Below, one piece after another: positions 13,371-26,200 of a stretch of 64,000 bases of DNA. The translations under genes were made by a program, and so were the position numbers. This DNA is from Calliopum simillimum. Lineage: Eukaryota; Arthropoda; Insecta; Diptera; Lauxaniidae. Under the pieces are notes generated by a model. The model worked only from the letters and a program-made list of their open reading frames with translations. It had not been told where the DNA came from and did not search any database. The stretch is from NCBI GenBank assembly GCA_951812925.1, contig OX638369.1, positions 130,041,287-130,105,286 on the forward strand, in the 5' to 3' direction. How positions within the stretch are numbered: position 1 is the first letter of the stretch; each line of letters starts with the position of its first letter.

Positions 13371-14100
13371 GAACATTTCTTAACCGATTTTCATGCTCAA
13401 ACTTTTTTAGGAAAAAGAAGAAATCAACATTATTATGAAAAAAAAAAAATAAAAAAATTGAGTTTTTTACGGTTTAGAAGTTAGACTATAAAGTGGTGAA
13501 TATGTACTTTGAAATATTAAATAAACTATAACTCCTAATCCAGTATATATACCATAATTTTTTTGGATTCATATGAAAGACAGTTTTGCTTTCTTTACAG
13601 AAATAACATTTTAGAAGATCTAAAAAATAGGACAAGGACCGGTTTTTATTAATCTTAGTACTAAAAAAGTATTAGAAATTGTATTTTTTGCCACATAGCT
13701 GGAAACATACATTGTGCTAATAGCCTTTTCAAAATAGGTCAGAACGTCAGACTCAGTTGAAAAATGTCTTAGTTATGGACCATTTTTGTGAGTTTAGTCA
13801 AGCACTTTTAGTCAATTTCATGTTTTGAAAAGAACAAATACATAGTCATAACTTTTGAACAGTAAAACACATAATTGTTTTCCTTCATGTAAAAGGTGAT
13901 TTTTTTTTTCTTTAGAAAAAATATATTTTGGAAGGTCAAAAAAGTTGGTCGTGGATCGTTTTTTGAAGTTTAATACTAAAAAATTATTTAATTGAAAAAA
14001 ATTAAGGTTTTCAATAATTTCTTTAATAGGGGCAATTTTAATATTTTCCGTTTGAAGTTTCATACAAAATAAAATATTTTATATAACCATTGAAAAAGTT
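13371..14100. repeat. Diverged repeated blocks of an AT-rich family
   Basis: Blocks starting near 13521 and 13846 share the same order of phrases: an 'ataact' start, 'ttcat.tgaaag', 'ctttacagaaataacatttt' and 'agatctaaaaaa'. They are spaced about 325 bp apart and heavily diverged. No coding capacity. Confidence 0.5.
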
Positions 14101-14117
14101 TGTTTTCATAGCCTACT

Positions 14118-14525
14118 ATATAGGCGAGGAGCCGACAGTGGGTACTACCGGCAGTTTCTAATATCGCATACCAAGATATTTTTAAATTTTATATTAAAAC
14201 ACGTAAATGATAACAGAGAAATTGTACCCAATGTAGCACCATTAAAATAGGTCTGACGGTCATTTTCGGCAAGAAAAATTTGGTCGGCCGGATTTTTTCT
14301 GAATGGTTATGAACTTTAGCATCGATTAATACAAGATTGATCAAAATCCGTGATGACGGCAAAACATTCCGAAAATTTAATAATTTAAAAATCATTTAAA
14401 AATATTTTTGCCAGGCTATAACCACGCCGACTTTTCTTATTCGTCTTAGTGTTAACTATCATTTTTCATTAAAAATTTCAGAATCCGCGATGACGGCACT
14501 TTTAGTATTGCCGGCTCCCGGACTA
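14118..14525. repeat. Possible degraded inverted-repeat element
   Basis: GGAGCCGACAGT at 14129 is roughly the inverse of 'ttgccggctcc' near 14507. A phrase 'tccg.gatgacggc' is directly repeated at about 14348 and 14486. The borders are uncertain. Confidence 0.35.
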
Positions 14526-15713
14526 ATATACATAATTTATTATTTTGTTCCAAATACAAAAATTTACCTTGTGCCTATAACCTAATTTAATACCTTTTCA
14601 AAAGAGGTCCGAAAATGAAAATAGGTTAAGAAATGCCCTAGTTATGGACAATTATGTGATGAGAGTTTGTCACAATTTACCGATATTTCAACTCTTTTTG
14701 ACATGAAACGAACCATGTAGTAAATTTCAGCAAAATTGGGTGGCAAATTTTGTTTCGTTAGGCATGGAAACATGGCTGCATTTAATTGTTTGGGGATTTA
14801 TTCAAAAGAGACATTTTAAAAATATTTCAGAGAAGAAAAAATACGGAAAATATGTATTTTTAAACTTTTAGAATAGAACATCTCGAAATCTAGACTTGAT
14901 AAAACCATTCTGCGACTGCATTCAACACCACAAAATATATCGAAAATGTCTATTCTTGGTTTATTTATTAATTTTGTAAGTATTGCAGTATTCTCTTTTT
15001 ATTTGCAAGAAGGAAAGTTTTCGATTACCTTTTTCGTAATTTCCAACTCAGGATACGTTAATGAAATAAACTCCGTCAAAAAGACTTCAGTGATAAAACT
15101 TCAAAGCTGACCCCTTCTTCATTTTAACTTTTTCAACAAAAGTTATTAACTTTTAGAAATTTCGAAATAGATATTCATGCTGCGTCACTACGGTAATGAT
15201 TCTCATAAATTTTTTTTTTGTCAATAAAAAATAATGTCAGCGGCGTATTAAGTGCGGCTAGACTGGCAGCGTAAGAATAGTGTTCGAAAACGTTGGCATT
15301 GTTGACCAGTTTAAACAGTCATTTCGTCGCAACTGTCGTATACCAAACTCATTATGGGATTTATCAATAGCGCGTTCGCGTTCTGTTAGCTACGCATCTT
15401 TACATTGATTCACATATACGAAACTCAAACGCATTACAATGAAGTTGTTTTTGCGGAGGAGAAACAAGTGTTCGAAGGCGACTGATGGACTGACAAAAAA
15501 CGATCGTCATTTGAAACTCCAATGATTGTTGTGCGATAGAACCCAAGAGAAATTGCCAAATTTAGAAAGGTAACAACAAACGTAGCCGAAATGCTTTAAC
15601 ATTCCAATTAAAAATATCGCATGGCATGAAGAAATTTGAAAAAAAAAAACAAAAAAAAAATTTATAAACTGAATAAATATTTCATAGATAACACATTGAA
15701 TGAACGGCATTCA
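14526..15713. other. Intergenic, no gene recognised
   Basis: AT-rich with homopolymer runs. No exon, RNA gene or clear repeat was recognised. Confidence 0.45.
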
Positions 15714-16061
15714 CAGATTAGAAACAAATGGTCAACGGTATTTTGGCGCATGTCATTAGTAATACAGACATAAAAAACCAGCGTTAATTGTGCTGATTTA
15801 AATAAACAATACAAAAAAAAATATTGGCATGACGGTGGAGAAATAGAGATTTTGGGTAAAATTATGTATGCAGTCAAAATTTGTTTCCAAAAATTTTTGC
15901 AAAACAAAACGAACTGAAGTGATAACAAAATACTATCCATGCAAATTGTTGCTGTCGGAACACATGATACCATAAAATGACTTAATAAGAAAACAAATAA
16001 TTTTATATGATTAAGGTCAACAATGTTATTTCGGGCAACTAATAAATTTGTTTCTAATCTG
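15714..16061. mobile_element. Possible 348-bp MITE
   Basis: CAGATTAGAAACAAAT at 15714-15729 recurs perfectly inverted at 16046-16061. The interior is AT-rich without coding potential. The inverted match does not continue well inward and no target duplication is clear, so this is a tentative element. Confidence 0.45.
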
Positions 16062-16846
16062 AAGTTAACTATATTCTTCTAAATATTTTGGCATTCAAAA
16101 AACGTAGCTTTTAGCCTCAAAAATTAGCTGTCAAAAATAAAATTTTAGCATGGTCCATCAAAACAAAATTATTTCCATCTCATAAACGAGTACACAAAAA
16201 GTGTTGATCTCATGAAAGAAAGTAGGTTTTTTTGATATGCGAAGATCTTTGTGGGTGGGTAGATTAAATTGACTGCTACTGGAAGTCATCATTATCACGC
16301 TTAGCGCTTCACGCATCAAATCACCCTGAATTTGTATCCATAGTTAAAAGTATGATCACTTTTATACAAGCTTCATAACAGTTTCATTACTAAAAAATAT
16401 ATTGAAAAACCTTAAACTAATAACATTAATGCAACAAATGAATTTCTTAGCTCGAAAAATATCAGAGATATGTATTATTAAAGCATATGATGGCTAAATG
16501 TGTAGACAAGAGAAAAAACGGCCTTAACAATCGCTGATCTGCAATGTATTTAAATTACTATGATCGATTTTCGGGAGTATAACCAGATCTTTTACGATTC
16601 AACAAAATGATTTAAAGTCCAAAAGTAATTTTTACGACACCCTTTAAATCATAACACAGTACAACAATGATTTTGTTGCAGGGTAGCTGAAAGTAATTTC
16701 TGAAGGAACTTTCAGCGCAGAATACAAATCCGGGATCAGACTTGGCCCATCAGCTTTAGATGGTTGAAGCCACTAACACGAACATTTTTGAGGTTCGACG
16801 CAGATTGCACAAATTGATTTTTTTTATATTTTTTTTTTTTTGGTTT

Positions 16847-17037
16847 CTTCAAAATGAGCTTTTAAAAAGTGTCGTACGATGTTTACTTCAAAAGTTATGG
16901 TCGATTTAAGATAACATCACAAAATTCATAGACTGCTTCGGGTTAGTCGTTTTATAGGATTTTATGATATCATCTTAATTCGGCCATAACTTTTGAAGAA
17001 AACATCGTATGGCAATTTTTAAGAGCTCATTTTGAAG
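16847..17037. repeat. Foldback hairpin with arms of about 62 bp
   Basis: CTTCAAAATGAGCTTTTAAA at 16847 pairs with its near inverse ending 17037. The arms also share 'cgtacgatgtttacttcaaa' and 'agttatggtcg'. The loop is about 65 bp. It is probably a small foldback element or the remains of a larger one. Confidence 0.7.
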
Positions 17038-17304
17038 AGAAAGAGTAGCACTACGTTATATTATATATATAAATATAATTATTTAATATGATTTGTGGGG
17101 TCAGCATCTAACCTCAAAAGTAACCGTATTCGTCTTTTTAACCTCAAATATCACAAAATCTAGAGCTTATGGGCCAATTATGAAGTCAGACGAGGATTCT
17201 ACGCAGAAAGTCCCTTCGGAATTGACAAAAACTTCCATGCAACAGTCAAAAACCCCTTATTTGTTGTGCAGTGTAATCAATTTACAAAGAACGCCTAAAA
17301 GAAA

Positions 17305-17460
17305 TTGATTTGGGCATTATTTTGTTTTTGTTTTTATTCGCTATTTCATATTGTTTGGGCAATATTTCGTTTCAAAATTTTGGTGTTATTTAATTTTTTC
17401 GTACATTATTTCGTTTTTTAACTGGGCATTATTTTATTGGGCGTTATTTTCTAACGCCCA
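17305..17460. repeat. Short tandem repeat ending in a perfect hairpin
   Basis: About five diverged units of the form 'gggcattattttgttttt' run from 17311. At the end, GGGCGTTA (17439-17446) and TAACGCCC (17452-17459) form a perfect eight-pair stem with loop TTTTC. Confidence 0.6.
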
Positions 17461-19917
17461 GCAAATATACTAAAGAGATTTAAAGTCTGAAGATTAGATA
17501 TGGAAATGAATAATAACGTCAAATAAGTGATTTCGCGGACATCAACAAATAAGGAATTATTTTGGGAAGCGTACTGAGTATGTCCTGAACTAAATAACTT
17601 TTCAAAGAAAACTTTTGAAGAGAAATATTCGCACTATGTGACGTAATTATCAGAAAAAGCTAAGGAAATTTGTGTGTCCTAAGTATATGCAATCTCAAAA
17701 GTGAAAATATCTATCGTATGCTTGCTAATTAATTATATCCTTTGAGAAATATGCTATTGTCAGAAATAATTTAATTTTTTTTTTTTTTTTTTTGTAAATT
17801 CTAAGCCCAAGATCCGAAACAGTTTATGATGGACCACCCAACCATGAAGCATTTTTTTTTTCTTATAAAAAATATAATATTTTTTTTCAAAATTATTGTA
17901 CTTTAAAGTAAATATATTTTGCACAATACAGTATATAGTTCGACATTCAAGTTGCACAGTTAAAAATTAGAGAATGTCGAATACTGAATTTTACAAATAC
18001 ACCATCTAAAAACGCCTACAAATCCAAAAATAATGTTTTTGAGCAGACCGACCTTTTTTTTCTGAGTTAATTTTATACACAGTATAATATATACTATTGC
18101 AAAAAGAAACATTTTAAAGGGTTAAATCCAATATTTTAAAGATAATGGTTTATTTTGAACACCCCTAAAACGCTTTACCTGTCTTCATTCTTTTGTATTA
18201 TTTTGAACCAAGTAGTCCTTTATTATATATTCTCGTCCACTCTAATCTGTCTGATTATGCTGGTGATTATTTAAGATTTTTATTGTTTTCTCTGGATTAT
18301 TGTGATCAGTAGCATCAGCGCCCTCGTTGTGGTGGCACCAAAATCTTTGCATTGTGGTGGACACAGCGATAAAGCACCTTCTGCAGCACCAGTGCCAGGG
18401 ATTTGCTTGTACATCGTGTGGCCTAAAGCGTGGATTTAAAATGTTAATTAAGTACCTTCACACTTGCCCTCAAGATCATGGATTGCGTTGAATTTAAGCA
18501 GGTGGCACAGCTTAAGTGATATGGGAATGAGCTAGTCGCACAATAACAAACAAAACTCTGCGACATACTTACAATGGCTTAAGACAGCGTAAGTAAGCCG
18601 TTAAAGCTTGGGTGCCTCAAAATGCAAGAAAATTATCTCAGTAAATTCTTTTTAAGTGGAAAATTTAATGGTTAAAGAAATTCACCTGAAGTCGTAGATT
18701 TTATGATTTATATATTTTTCTTTTTTGAATTTATCAAATGAAATGCAACTCTTTTCTAGATTTTGCATAATTCTACTTATCTCAAAGTATGATCTGATTT
18801 TGAAATATTATCAATCCAAAAGGTTTTCCCCGCAACTTCATTAAAACTCATGGCAATTGTATCTACTCATAGCACTTATTTATTTTTGTTGTCGTTTTGT
18901 AAGAATGAAACTGAAACGAATCGAAATTGGGTGAACTCAGTTTTGGCCACTTCTATTGACCATCATCATACGGTATCAGAGTCATCGCCGTCAGTATGCG
19001 GTATGAAGTGAACGTTAGTAGGTAGGTAGGGTCATAGGAATCAACATGAAAATCGAGTCGAGTCGGTCGTGTTTGGCAGCGCGTAACGCGAGCAAATCGG
19101 ATTAAAGAACAAAATCCAATTAGTTGACTGATGCCGCTGACAGCGTAGCCGGATCGGGCTGTTGCCGCTGCCATGGTCGTCGATTGCATGACCTGCTCGA
19201 ATCGCTGCAATGCTAAGTGGTGGTGTGTTGGTGTGCTGGCGATCGAAAAGTGATCGAATATGAACATAGCGGTGCGATGTTGTTATGCAATCAGGTGTGT
19301 AAATGCGCCGCCGATAATGAAAAAATGAACCCCCCACCAAATAAGAAAAATCTGTGATCTGTGGGGTCCCGCACCCAATATTGAATACAGCCACTGCTAT
19401 CGTTTGAGCTGTTGTTGTTGCTGTTGCTGTTTTTATTGTCGATGCTGATGTTGATGTCGCTGTCGGATTTTTCAATTAAAAATCTAATTAATCGCTTTTG
19501 AGAGCTTCGAATGTACTCGTCCGAATACAAATGAAACGTCTGAGTGTATGTACACATATGTATACATATACTTATACACATCTATATGTACATAAGTATG
19601 TGTGTGCATGTGTGTAATGTTTCAAAATTGGACCTTGATGCTTCCCATTCGAGTTGCTCTAAATTGCACTTAAACAGGTGAATTTAATTACTTTTTTTAA
19701 TCAACCGCTCCCAGGCATAGACACATCCACATATATCTACGTATATAGGAGCACATACAGTAGCGAGCATAAAATTGCCACTTGTGAAGTTCACAATGAC
19801 TGTACATATGTTTAATACGTTCTACATAGACCAAAGGTGTCAGCAAAGAACAAATGTGAGCCACTTTTGGCTCGCCAACAGCTTCCACAATATGTTGTAA
19901 ATTTCTCGGAATTACAC
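17461..19917. other. Intergenic, no gene recognised
   Basis: A GC-richer stretch at 18960-19460 contains GTT/GCT repeats. Open frames there on the minus strand are Ser/Thr-rich from simple sequence and lack domains. (TATG)n/(TACA)n tracts occur at 19545-19620. Confidence 0.45.
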
Positions 19918-20135
19918 GTTCCAGTGCTTTCAGTATAGTATTTTGAAAAGATTTCTTGTATGAGAAGTGGCATTCCCTTCTATCTGAATTAACCAAGTTT
20001 TTATTTAGATTTTCCCTCGAGTATTTATAGTATTTATGTTTACTTTGGTTGCATAATAGTAAATAGTGCTCTTTTTAAATATTTCTCCTGGCGATAGGCA
20101 TATCCGTTAAAGGTTTGTCATTGGAAAAAATTAAT
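19918..20135 (+). mobile_element. DINE-like relic, strongly diverged
   Basis: 'ctttcagtatagtattttga', 'cttgtatgagaagtggcatt', 'tatagtatttatgtttactt' and 'ggcatatccgttaaagg' follow the order of an internal unit plus the spacer of the intact copies at 8231 and 54679. The ends are not recognisable. Confidence 0.6.
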
Positions 20136-20529
20136 TACACTTTTTCCTGGAAGTGCACCAAATGATCTCGAAACACCATAATCGACTAAAGCATTCGAAA
20201 AAGGAAAGAGTTGTAAAAATATAAGCTTTTATAACTCTTGTTGAATTTTTATGCACACTACTGTAGACACACAAATTTATATTGCACGCACATAAAATGC
20301 CCAATCGGTATCAGAGTCATCGATGTTCTATATGATTATTTTTAATTGTTGGAAATACGAATTGATGTTTTTGTATGGATTTTATTAAATTGATTTTGAA
20401 ATGGAGAAAGAGGGTGGTTTTTGATAAATTCCATTTGGAAAATTTTGATGAAATTTTCATGTTAAACGAAAAAACCTAAAAAAATAAAACCAACAAACAA
20501 AAAGAAGAATATTTATTTTACTTATATTT

Positions 20530-20790
20530 GATGATGCTGAATCTGAATCCAGCATCAGAATTGTACTCACTTTTCAGGATTTTTAGAAATCCTAATCTAA
20601 AACAGCAAAAAAAAAAAAAAACACCGCTTTTATGCGATTTTTCAAGTTATATAACAAGACAGGATAGTTTTTGCCTATGAATTTTGATACGGCATTTGAA
20701 AGCACTTATCTTGGCCTCCTAAACCTATTTTGAATTATATCAATAGCTTTTTTTTTCCTCTGAAATACCATATTAATTGGTGAATAAAAA
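20530..20790 (+). repeat. Relic of the large foldback family
   Basis: Phrases 'gatgctgaatctgaatccag', 'cctaatctaaaacagc', 'caagttatataacaagacag' and 'ttgaattatatcaatagc' occur in the same order as in the arms of the foldback at 29129-30512. Identity is low. Confidence 0.45.
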
Positions 20791-22169
20791 AAAGATATTC
20801 ACAAAAAGGTCTATCCTAATCAGAATTAGGAGTAAACGAAAGTGAACTTTAAATTTTCGATTTTTTTTATTAATTTTAAAATTTCTTAAATTACAAAAAA
20901 ATTCAATAAGAAATTACTGCGACAAACATAATATGGCATTTCCTACTGGGTTATTTGTTTGCTATTACTAAAGATGAGATACAAAAAACATCAAACAGTT
21001 GCACTTCAATTTTAAGCTGTAGCACAGTGGGTACCTTCATGATTTGTTAAAGTTCTTTGTGCCATTCCATGTTGAACAGACGTATGTATAACCGACCGGC
21101 CAGGCAGATCAGACTGGACACATTCGCATACTTATAGATAGTACAACACTATGTGTCGTCATCCCGTCCGACCGACCGTCAGCCATTTTTGCCAATCTCA
21201 ATTTTACAATTTGCATTGAGCCGTATGTTGCGCATGGACAAACAGGCCAAAAAAGAACGACAGACCTCTGGACCGTCAGTCAGTAGAACAGACAGAGAAG
21301 CGAATGAATCGACATACGAACGGTTTTGATTGATTGATTATTTGTTCCGCATCATTCACCTGGAAAATTCATCTGAGGCAGCGACTGCAATTAATTTGCT
21401 TATGTAATACGTAACAACATACATTGCACGTATATATGTGTATGTACATTAACCCGCCTGTTCCCATAGATTATACATACATACATATATGTACAAATAT
21501 GTACATTAATTTATAATTTAAATGTATTTTATTTACTCTACGCATATAGGTATGAGTGAGTGAGTATATATGCGCAGGTATGTATATTAGGAAGGATCAA
21601 TTTATTTTTGGTCCTGGTTTCATTCATTCTCAGAATCTACGTCCAACTCTTAGTTAAAACACTATCGGAACCATATATCTGTGGTGAATATAAAAACTCA
21701 TAAAAATCATTTGAAATTTGAGTGTTTTTCGATATTGCGAGACTGGCTATGAAAATTTAGATCTTGTAAACGATTTGTTATATTGCTATGATCTTAAAGA
21801 GAGAGCTGAGCAACCAAAAATGGAAAAGCTCGGTGTAGTGGAAATTTATATGGGAATTTAGTTTCCAATAAATTGATCCGCTCTAATGTATATACCCATG
21901 TGCCTACCCGTCTGCCCACATTAAATTTTTATAAATCCTTTTTAATGTTGAGTGAAAGCCTTAATCTTTTGGCATTTAAAGGTTAAAAAATAGTATGCTC
22001 TGTCCTAGGCTCCAATATACATACTAATTTAATGTAAATGATGCATTTCGTAAAACTGGGTGACTCGCTACTTAAAAAAGTTTATCGTTCAATATTTATA
22101 ACTTCTGATGCTTTTTAAATAAAGAATTTGGAAGAATATGCCATCACAAAAGAAACCAAAATATGTTTA
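20791..22169. other. Intergenic with short microsatellites
   Basis: GTCC/GACC-type simple sequence around 21090-21300 and (TACA)n/(TATG)n around 21415-21600. No gene recognised. Confidence 0.45.
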
Positions 22170-22440
22170 CAGGGTGAACTAAGAATCGAAAAATTAAAAA
22201 AAATTAAATTTCTAGTTTTTTTCGAGTTTGTGAACCATACATCAATTTTAATTACTTTTCTTAATTCGCCCATAGATTTGATTTAACATGGTTGATGTCA
22301 TATTCAAAACTCATGTTTCGAATAAGGGCAATGCGAATTATATTTTATGAATACGATAGCAACGTATACTAATGTATATATTGAGACAACATTTCCCAAG
22401 AGTAAAAGTAAATTAAAATCCTTTTTATTTGCGCACCCTG
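22170..22440. mobile_element. Possible 271-bp MITE flanked by TA
   Basis: CAGGGTG at 22170 is inverted as CACCCTG ending 22440. Both are bordered by TA (22168-22169 and 22441-22442). The terminal match is short, but its sequence is the same as the start of the better supported MITE at 42674. Confidence 0.45.
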
Positions 22441-23559
22441 TACATTTATTTTGATTAGATTTATTTAAGCCTATGGAATATCAAAATCGAAGTTTAAATC
22501 AAAGACAACTTCTTGTCTAGTCTATAAAGGGAAAAAAAAAAAACAAATTGAAATTGAAACCTTATGAAAAATTTGTCAAAATCAGGAATCGCTATCTCCA
22601 CGAACGTTAGGGAGAGATCAATATACGTTCTGTTTAGCCGAATGCATGCCTGTTGCTTTCGAATATATGGCTTCAGTTACTTGACTATTCTTTTGAGAAC
22701 GATTTTCGTCAATATTTTGATAATGTGATGTTCAGTATAGAAACGCAGAGCACTTTAAGATTAATTTCATTCCGATTCGAAATTGCAATTGGAAACATGC
22801 CTACATTATGTCTCTAAGGTTTTTGCCAAAGCGATACATTAATTTTTTTTTTTGGAATTTTGAGAATCGGTGATATGAATTCAGAGGTGAGTTTTGATGA
22901 TAATTTTATCATGATTTAGTTTTCAATTAATTTGAATTGAATGACCACACTCTTTTCTTAGGAAAAAAACTTAAAGTGTTCTAATATAAGCTCTGGAAAC
23001 GCAATCAATTCCCCTGACTTCCAGAACAAATAGGATATTTTTCCAGGTACTGAAGTACGTAGAATAAAAACAAATAATTTTGCTGTTTACTTCAGATATT
23101 CTACCCAAGAGCTTCATGTCATCTTTATGCTTCTATCATGGTCAGAAATATCAATATTTTCTGATAGACTAGTTTCACAGCCAACCATATAAACACCTCT
23201 CCCCACGTGTTTTAAATAAAAAGTGCTTTCACCCAAAATGTTTTTTCCGGAAAGTGTGTAGAATGACTCTAATATAGCCCCTTTTTCAAAGTGAAGGGCA
23301 CTATTTCAAACCAGGGCCGAAAAACCCATTTTTTAGCCCGGGGCTCTGTACTAAAACCAAAAAAAAATGTTTGACTAAATTGGATACAAAAAAATTGGTA
23401 TGCAGAAAGTTTTTTGCTTATTCGTAGATTAAAAAACCGTAAATTGAAAAACTATCAAATATCGTTTATGAGATATTGCGTTTTTACTTAATTTTTTGAG
23501 TTTTTATTAGAAAATTTAATTTTTGCGTACTAAAAAAATAATGATCAATAAATAGAAAC
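22441..23559. other. Intergenic, no gene recognised
   Basis: AT-rich, no supported feature. Confidence 0.4.
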
Positions 23560-23870
23560 AAAAATTTACAGTTCTTATGTGTTTTTTGATGCTGGATCTG
23601 AATCTGGTCTTGAAATCGCTCTATCACTTCTGAATGTTGAGATATTCTAAACTGAAATTTTGGCATGTACGGTTTTTTCACCACTTCTGACGTTATATGA
23701 CAGGACAAGGTAATTGTTCATCATAAAACTCGATAGGGTTTTTGAAAGCACTATTCTTTTTCTTCAAAACTCACTTTAATTTATATCGATATCTTTATTT
23801 TTCTCCGAAATATCGTAATCTAAAAAAAGTTCAAAAAATGCACGAAATACGCCATTCAAAAGATTGGTTG
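23560..23870 (+). repeat. Relic of the large foldback family
   Basis: 'gtgttttttgatgctggatc', 'gctctatcac', 'tgagatattctaaactgaaa', 'atttatatcgatatc' and 'tccgaaatatcgtaatctaa' follow the arm order of the foldback at 29129-30512. Confidence 0.5.
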
Positions 23871-25700
23871 ATTTAAATAAAAAGAATTTGCTTTAAAAAA
23901 AAAATGCCTAAGAGTATGCAGAGCTCACAAAGCTTTCATCTATTGCAAAAGAAAAATTATTACTGATTACACCGAAACAAAGTTTATCCAGATCGTAATT
24001 ATAATTCTAAAGTAGGTATTTATAAAATCTGGTATACTATTGATTTCACCCTAAGGGTATCTTAAAGAATTTCGTAAGAATTTGGTGGATAACGATATCA
24101 AAATGCACCCGCATATTGAAATATTTTATACATTTATCGCAGATTACGCGCATGGGATAATCGTGGCCAGAAACCAGAAACGATCGCATGACACAGACAC
24201 AGCACAGGGACCCAAAAGGGATGCTGTGTCACTGCCAGCATGAAAGCGATAAAACAGTGATAGTCGCAATATTAATCATCAGCTAATTGTTTTGTGTTTA
24301 TCACTGCATAATTTGATACAAAAAACGAATTCAGAATTTGCATATTGCACCACCGCCTGACAAAGTAAAGGATCATTAGATGCAAGGGGGTAACAGATAC
24401 GATTTTTAAGGATAAGCATAAAGGCATCTTACGAGTGTTTTTGAATGATATCTTAGACTGCTAAGAAGCAAAATATTTTGCATTACAATGCATTGTTGCA
24501 TGCGTCTCGATATCGTAAATGAAAAACGAAAACTAACGATACGATAGGTCAGCTCAATTTACATACATACATACGTACATGTGGAACTTTTGTGACCAGC
24601 TGGGATAAGACATAAATACATGTATTAGAATATTTCTGAATAATTCATTAATTTTTAAATGAAGTTCTCGAATTAGTTAACCATAATTAAGTAAATAAAT
24701 CCTAAGGCCCCAGTAAAATGATATGCATAGGTACTCATAAGTTGAATTCGTATTTTAGAAAGCTTATGCCTACATATATTTGAATCGGTCATTTTTAAAA
24801 GGGGATATGTGACAATATTTAAACTTGTGGCAAATTTAAGAAAAACTCTCATAAGCTTGGTAAATCTTATTTAAATGCAATTTTAGTGATAGGGGTTAAC
24901 TAACCGTGATATAAAGTAGTAATCTGCGTACTTGGAAAAAAGATAGATCAACCAGTGCCATTGCTTCAACGGTATAAAAGCAGAAAAACAATTTTCGGCC
25001 GAGCGGCACAAATCCCCTTTTAAAAATGACAGATTCATTTATTTTGTAAATGATACAATCTTTGTGATATTGTAGAAATGATAAGCAATGACCACACAAC
25101 ACAACTGGCAACATTATTTCAACTTAATTTGAGTCAAGCTTTAATAAAGAAATGTTTCTAAATGTACGAGGGTGGCTTGATAAGTCAGTAACTTTAACAA
25201 CACAGAATATAAATAAATACAGAGGGAATGAATTCATTTGGCTCGTTTGCTGCAATATCGTTATAAGTCAAAAAACATTTCAGTTTACAATTACTTCTCA
25301 AAAATTAAACAAAACTGTAATGCTGTTATAATAACAAAAGCATTATAATATGTAATGTGGATCTTTTACCATGTTGGCAGACCAGAAACTGACCCAAATT
25401 CGAGTTATGACGCCCTTGTCGCAAAGCTAACGTTTGACGTGTATTGTATGGCAAATTATGTCTTTTTTGCTGATAAGAATAAAGTATACGATTCACTTGA
25501 AAAATATCACAAAATAAAATAAGTAGTACAGTTTTTTGAAAATATGAACTTTTGTTTTTCAAAAATAATATCACAACTAAAAATAAGAAGATTTCGCACT
25601 ACTCATTTCAATAATTTTTGAGAGCATAATAAAATAAAAACCGTGTCAACACAAGATTTTAAATAAAAAGCCTATGTACAATAGAGCGTGCCTGTAATAA
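23871..25700. other. Intergenic, no gene recognised
   Basis: Includes (CATA)n near 24560. 'tacgagggtggcttgataag' at about 25165 resembles a mariner-type terminal repeat, but no partner end or transposase is present. Confidence 0.4.
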
Positions 25701-26200
25701 AAAAAGTCCACCGTATACCATCAAATTCGAAGGGTTTTTGCGAGGTAATTTCGAAAAAAAATTTCTTTCTTCCGAAGGTCATAGACATCAAACACCTCTT
25801 TCTAGTACTTACCCACTAGTCCTCAGTTTCTACCACCCTAATGCACCACCCTTACGTCAGAAAATTAAAGCTCGCAAAAAATCATTAAACTTTTGCAAAA
25901 GAATTATTTCGATTACGCCATTAGAACTATTTAAAAAAATATTTTGACCACTTTTTGCCGAATGTAAGTCTGTGGACTGAACCAGAAAAAAAAGTTCACC
26001 GTATACCATCGAATTCGAAGCGTTATGCAAGGAATTTTCGAATAAATAATTTTTTTTTTTTTTTTTGAAACAACCCAGAGGTACCTCGTTCTAGTACTTA
26101 CCCACCAGATCTCAGTTTCTTCTACCCTAATGTACCACCCTAATATCAGAAAATTAAAGCGCGCAAAAAATTATTACACTTTTCTGAAGAAAGTACTTCG
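25701..26200. repeat. Imperfect tandem duplication, unit about 288 bp
   Basis: 'caccgtataccatc' occurs at 25710 and 25998. Both are followed by 'aattcgaag', 'ctagtacttacccac', 'tcagtttct', 'accaccctaat' and 'cagaaaattaaagc' in the same order. The second unit ends near 26200. The copies differ by many substitutions and a poly(T) expansion, so the duplication is old. Confidence 0.75.

Noticed and set aside
15662..15973. 103-codon open frame on the minus strand
   Set aside because: Overlaps a possible MITE in AT-rich sequence, with no domain or codon pattern.
25164..25200. Mariner-like terminal repeat
   Set aside because: Only one end is present and no transposase remnant or inverted partner was found.
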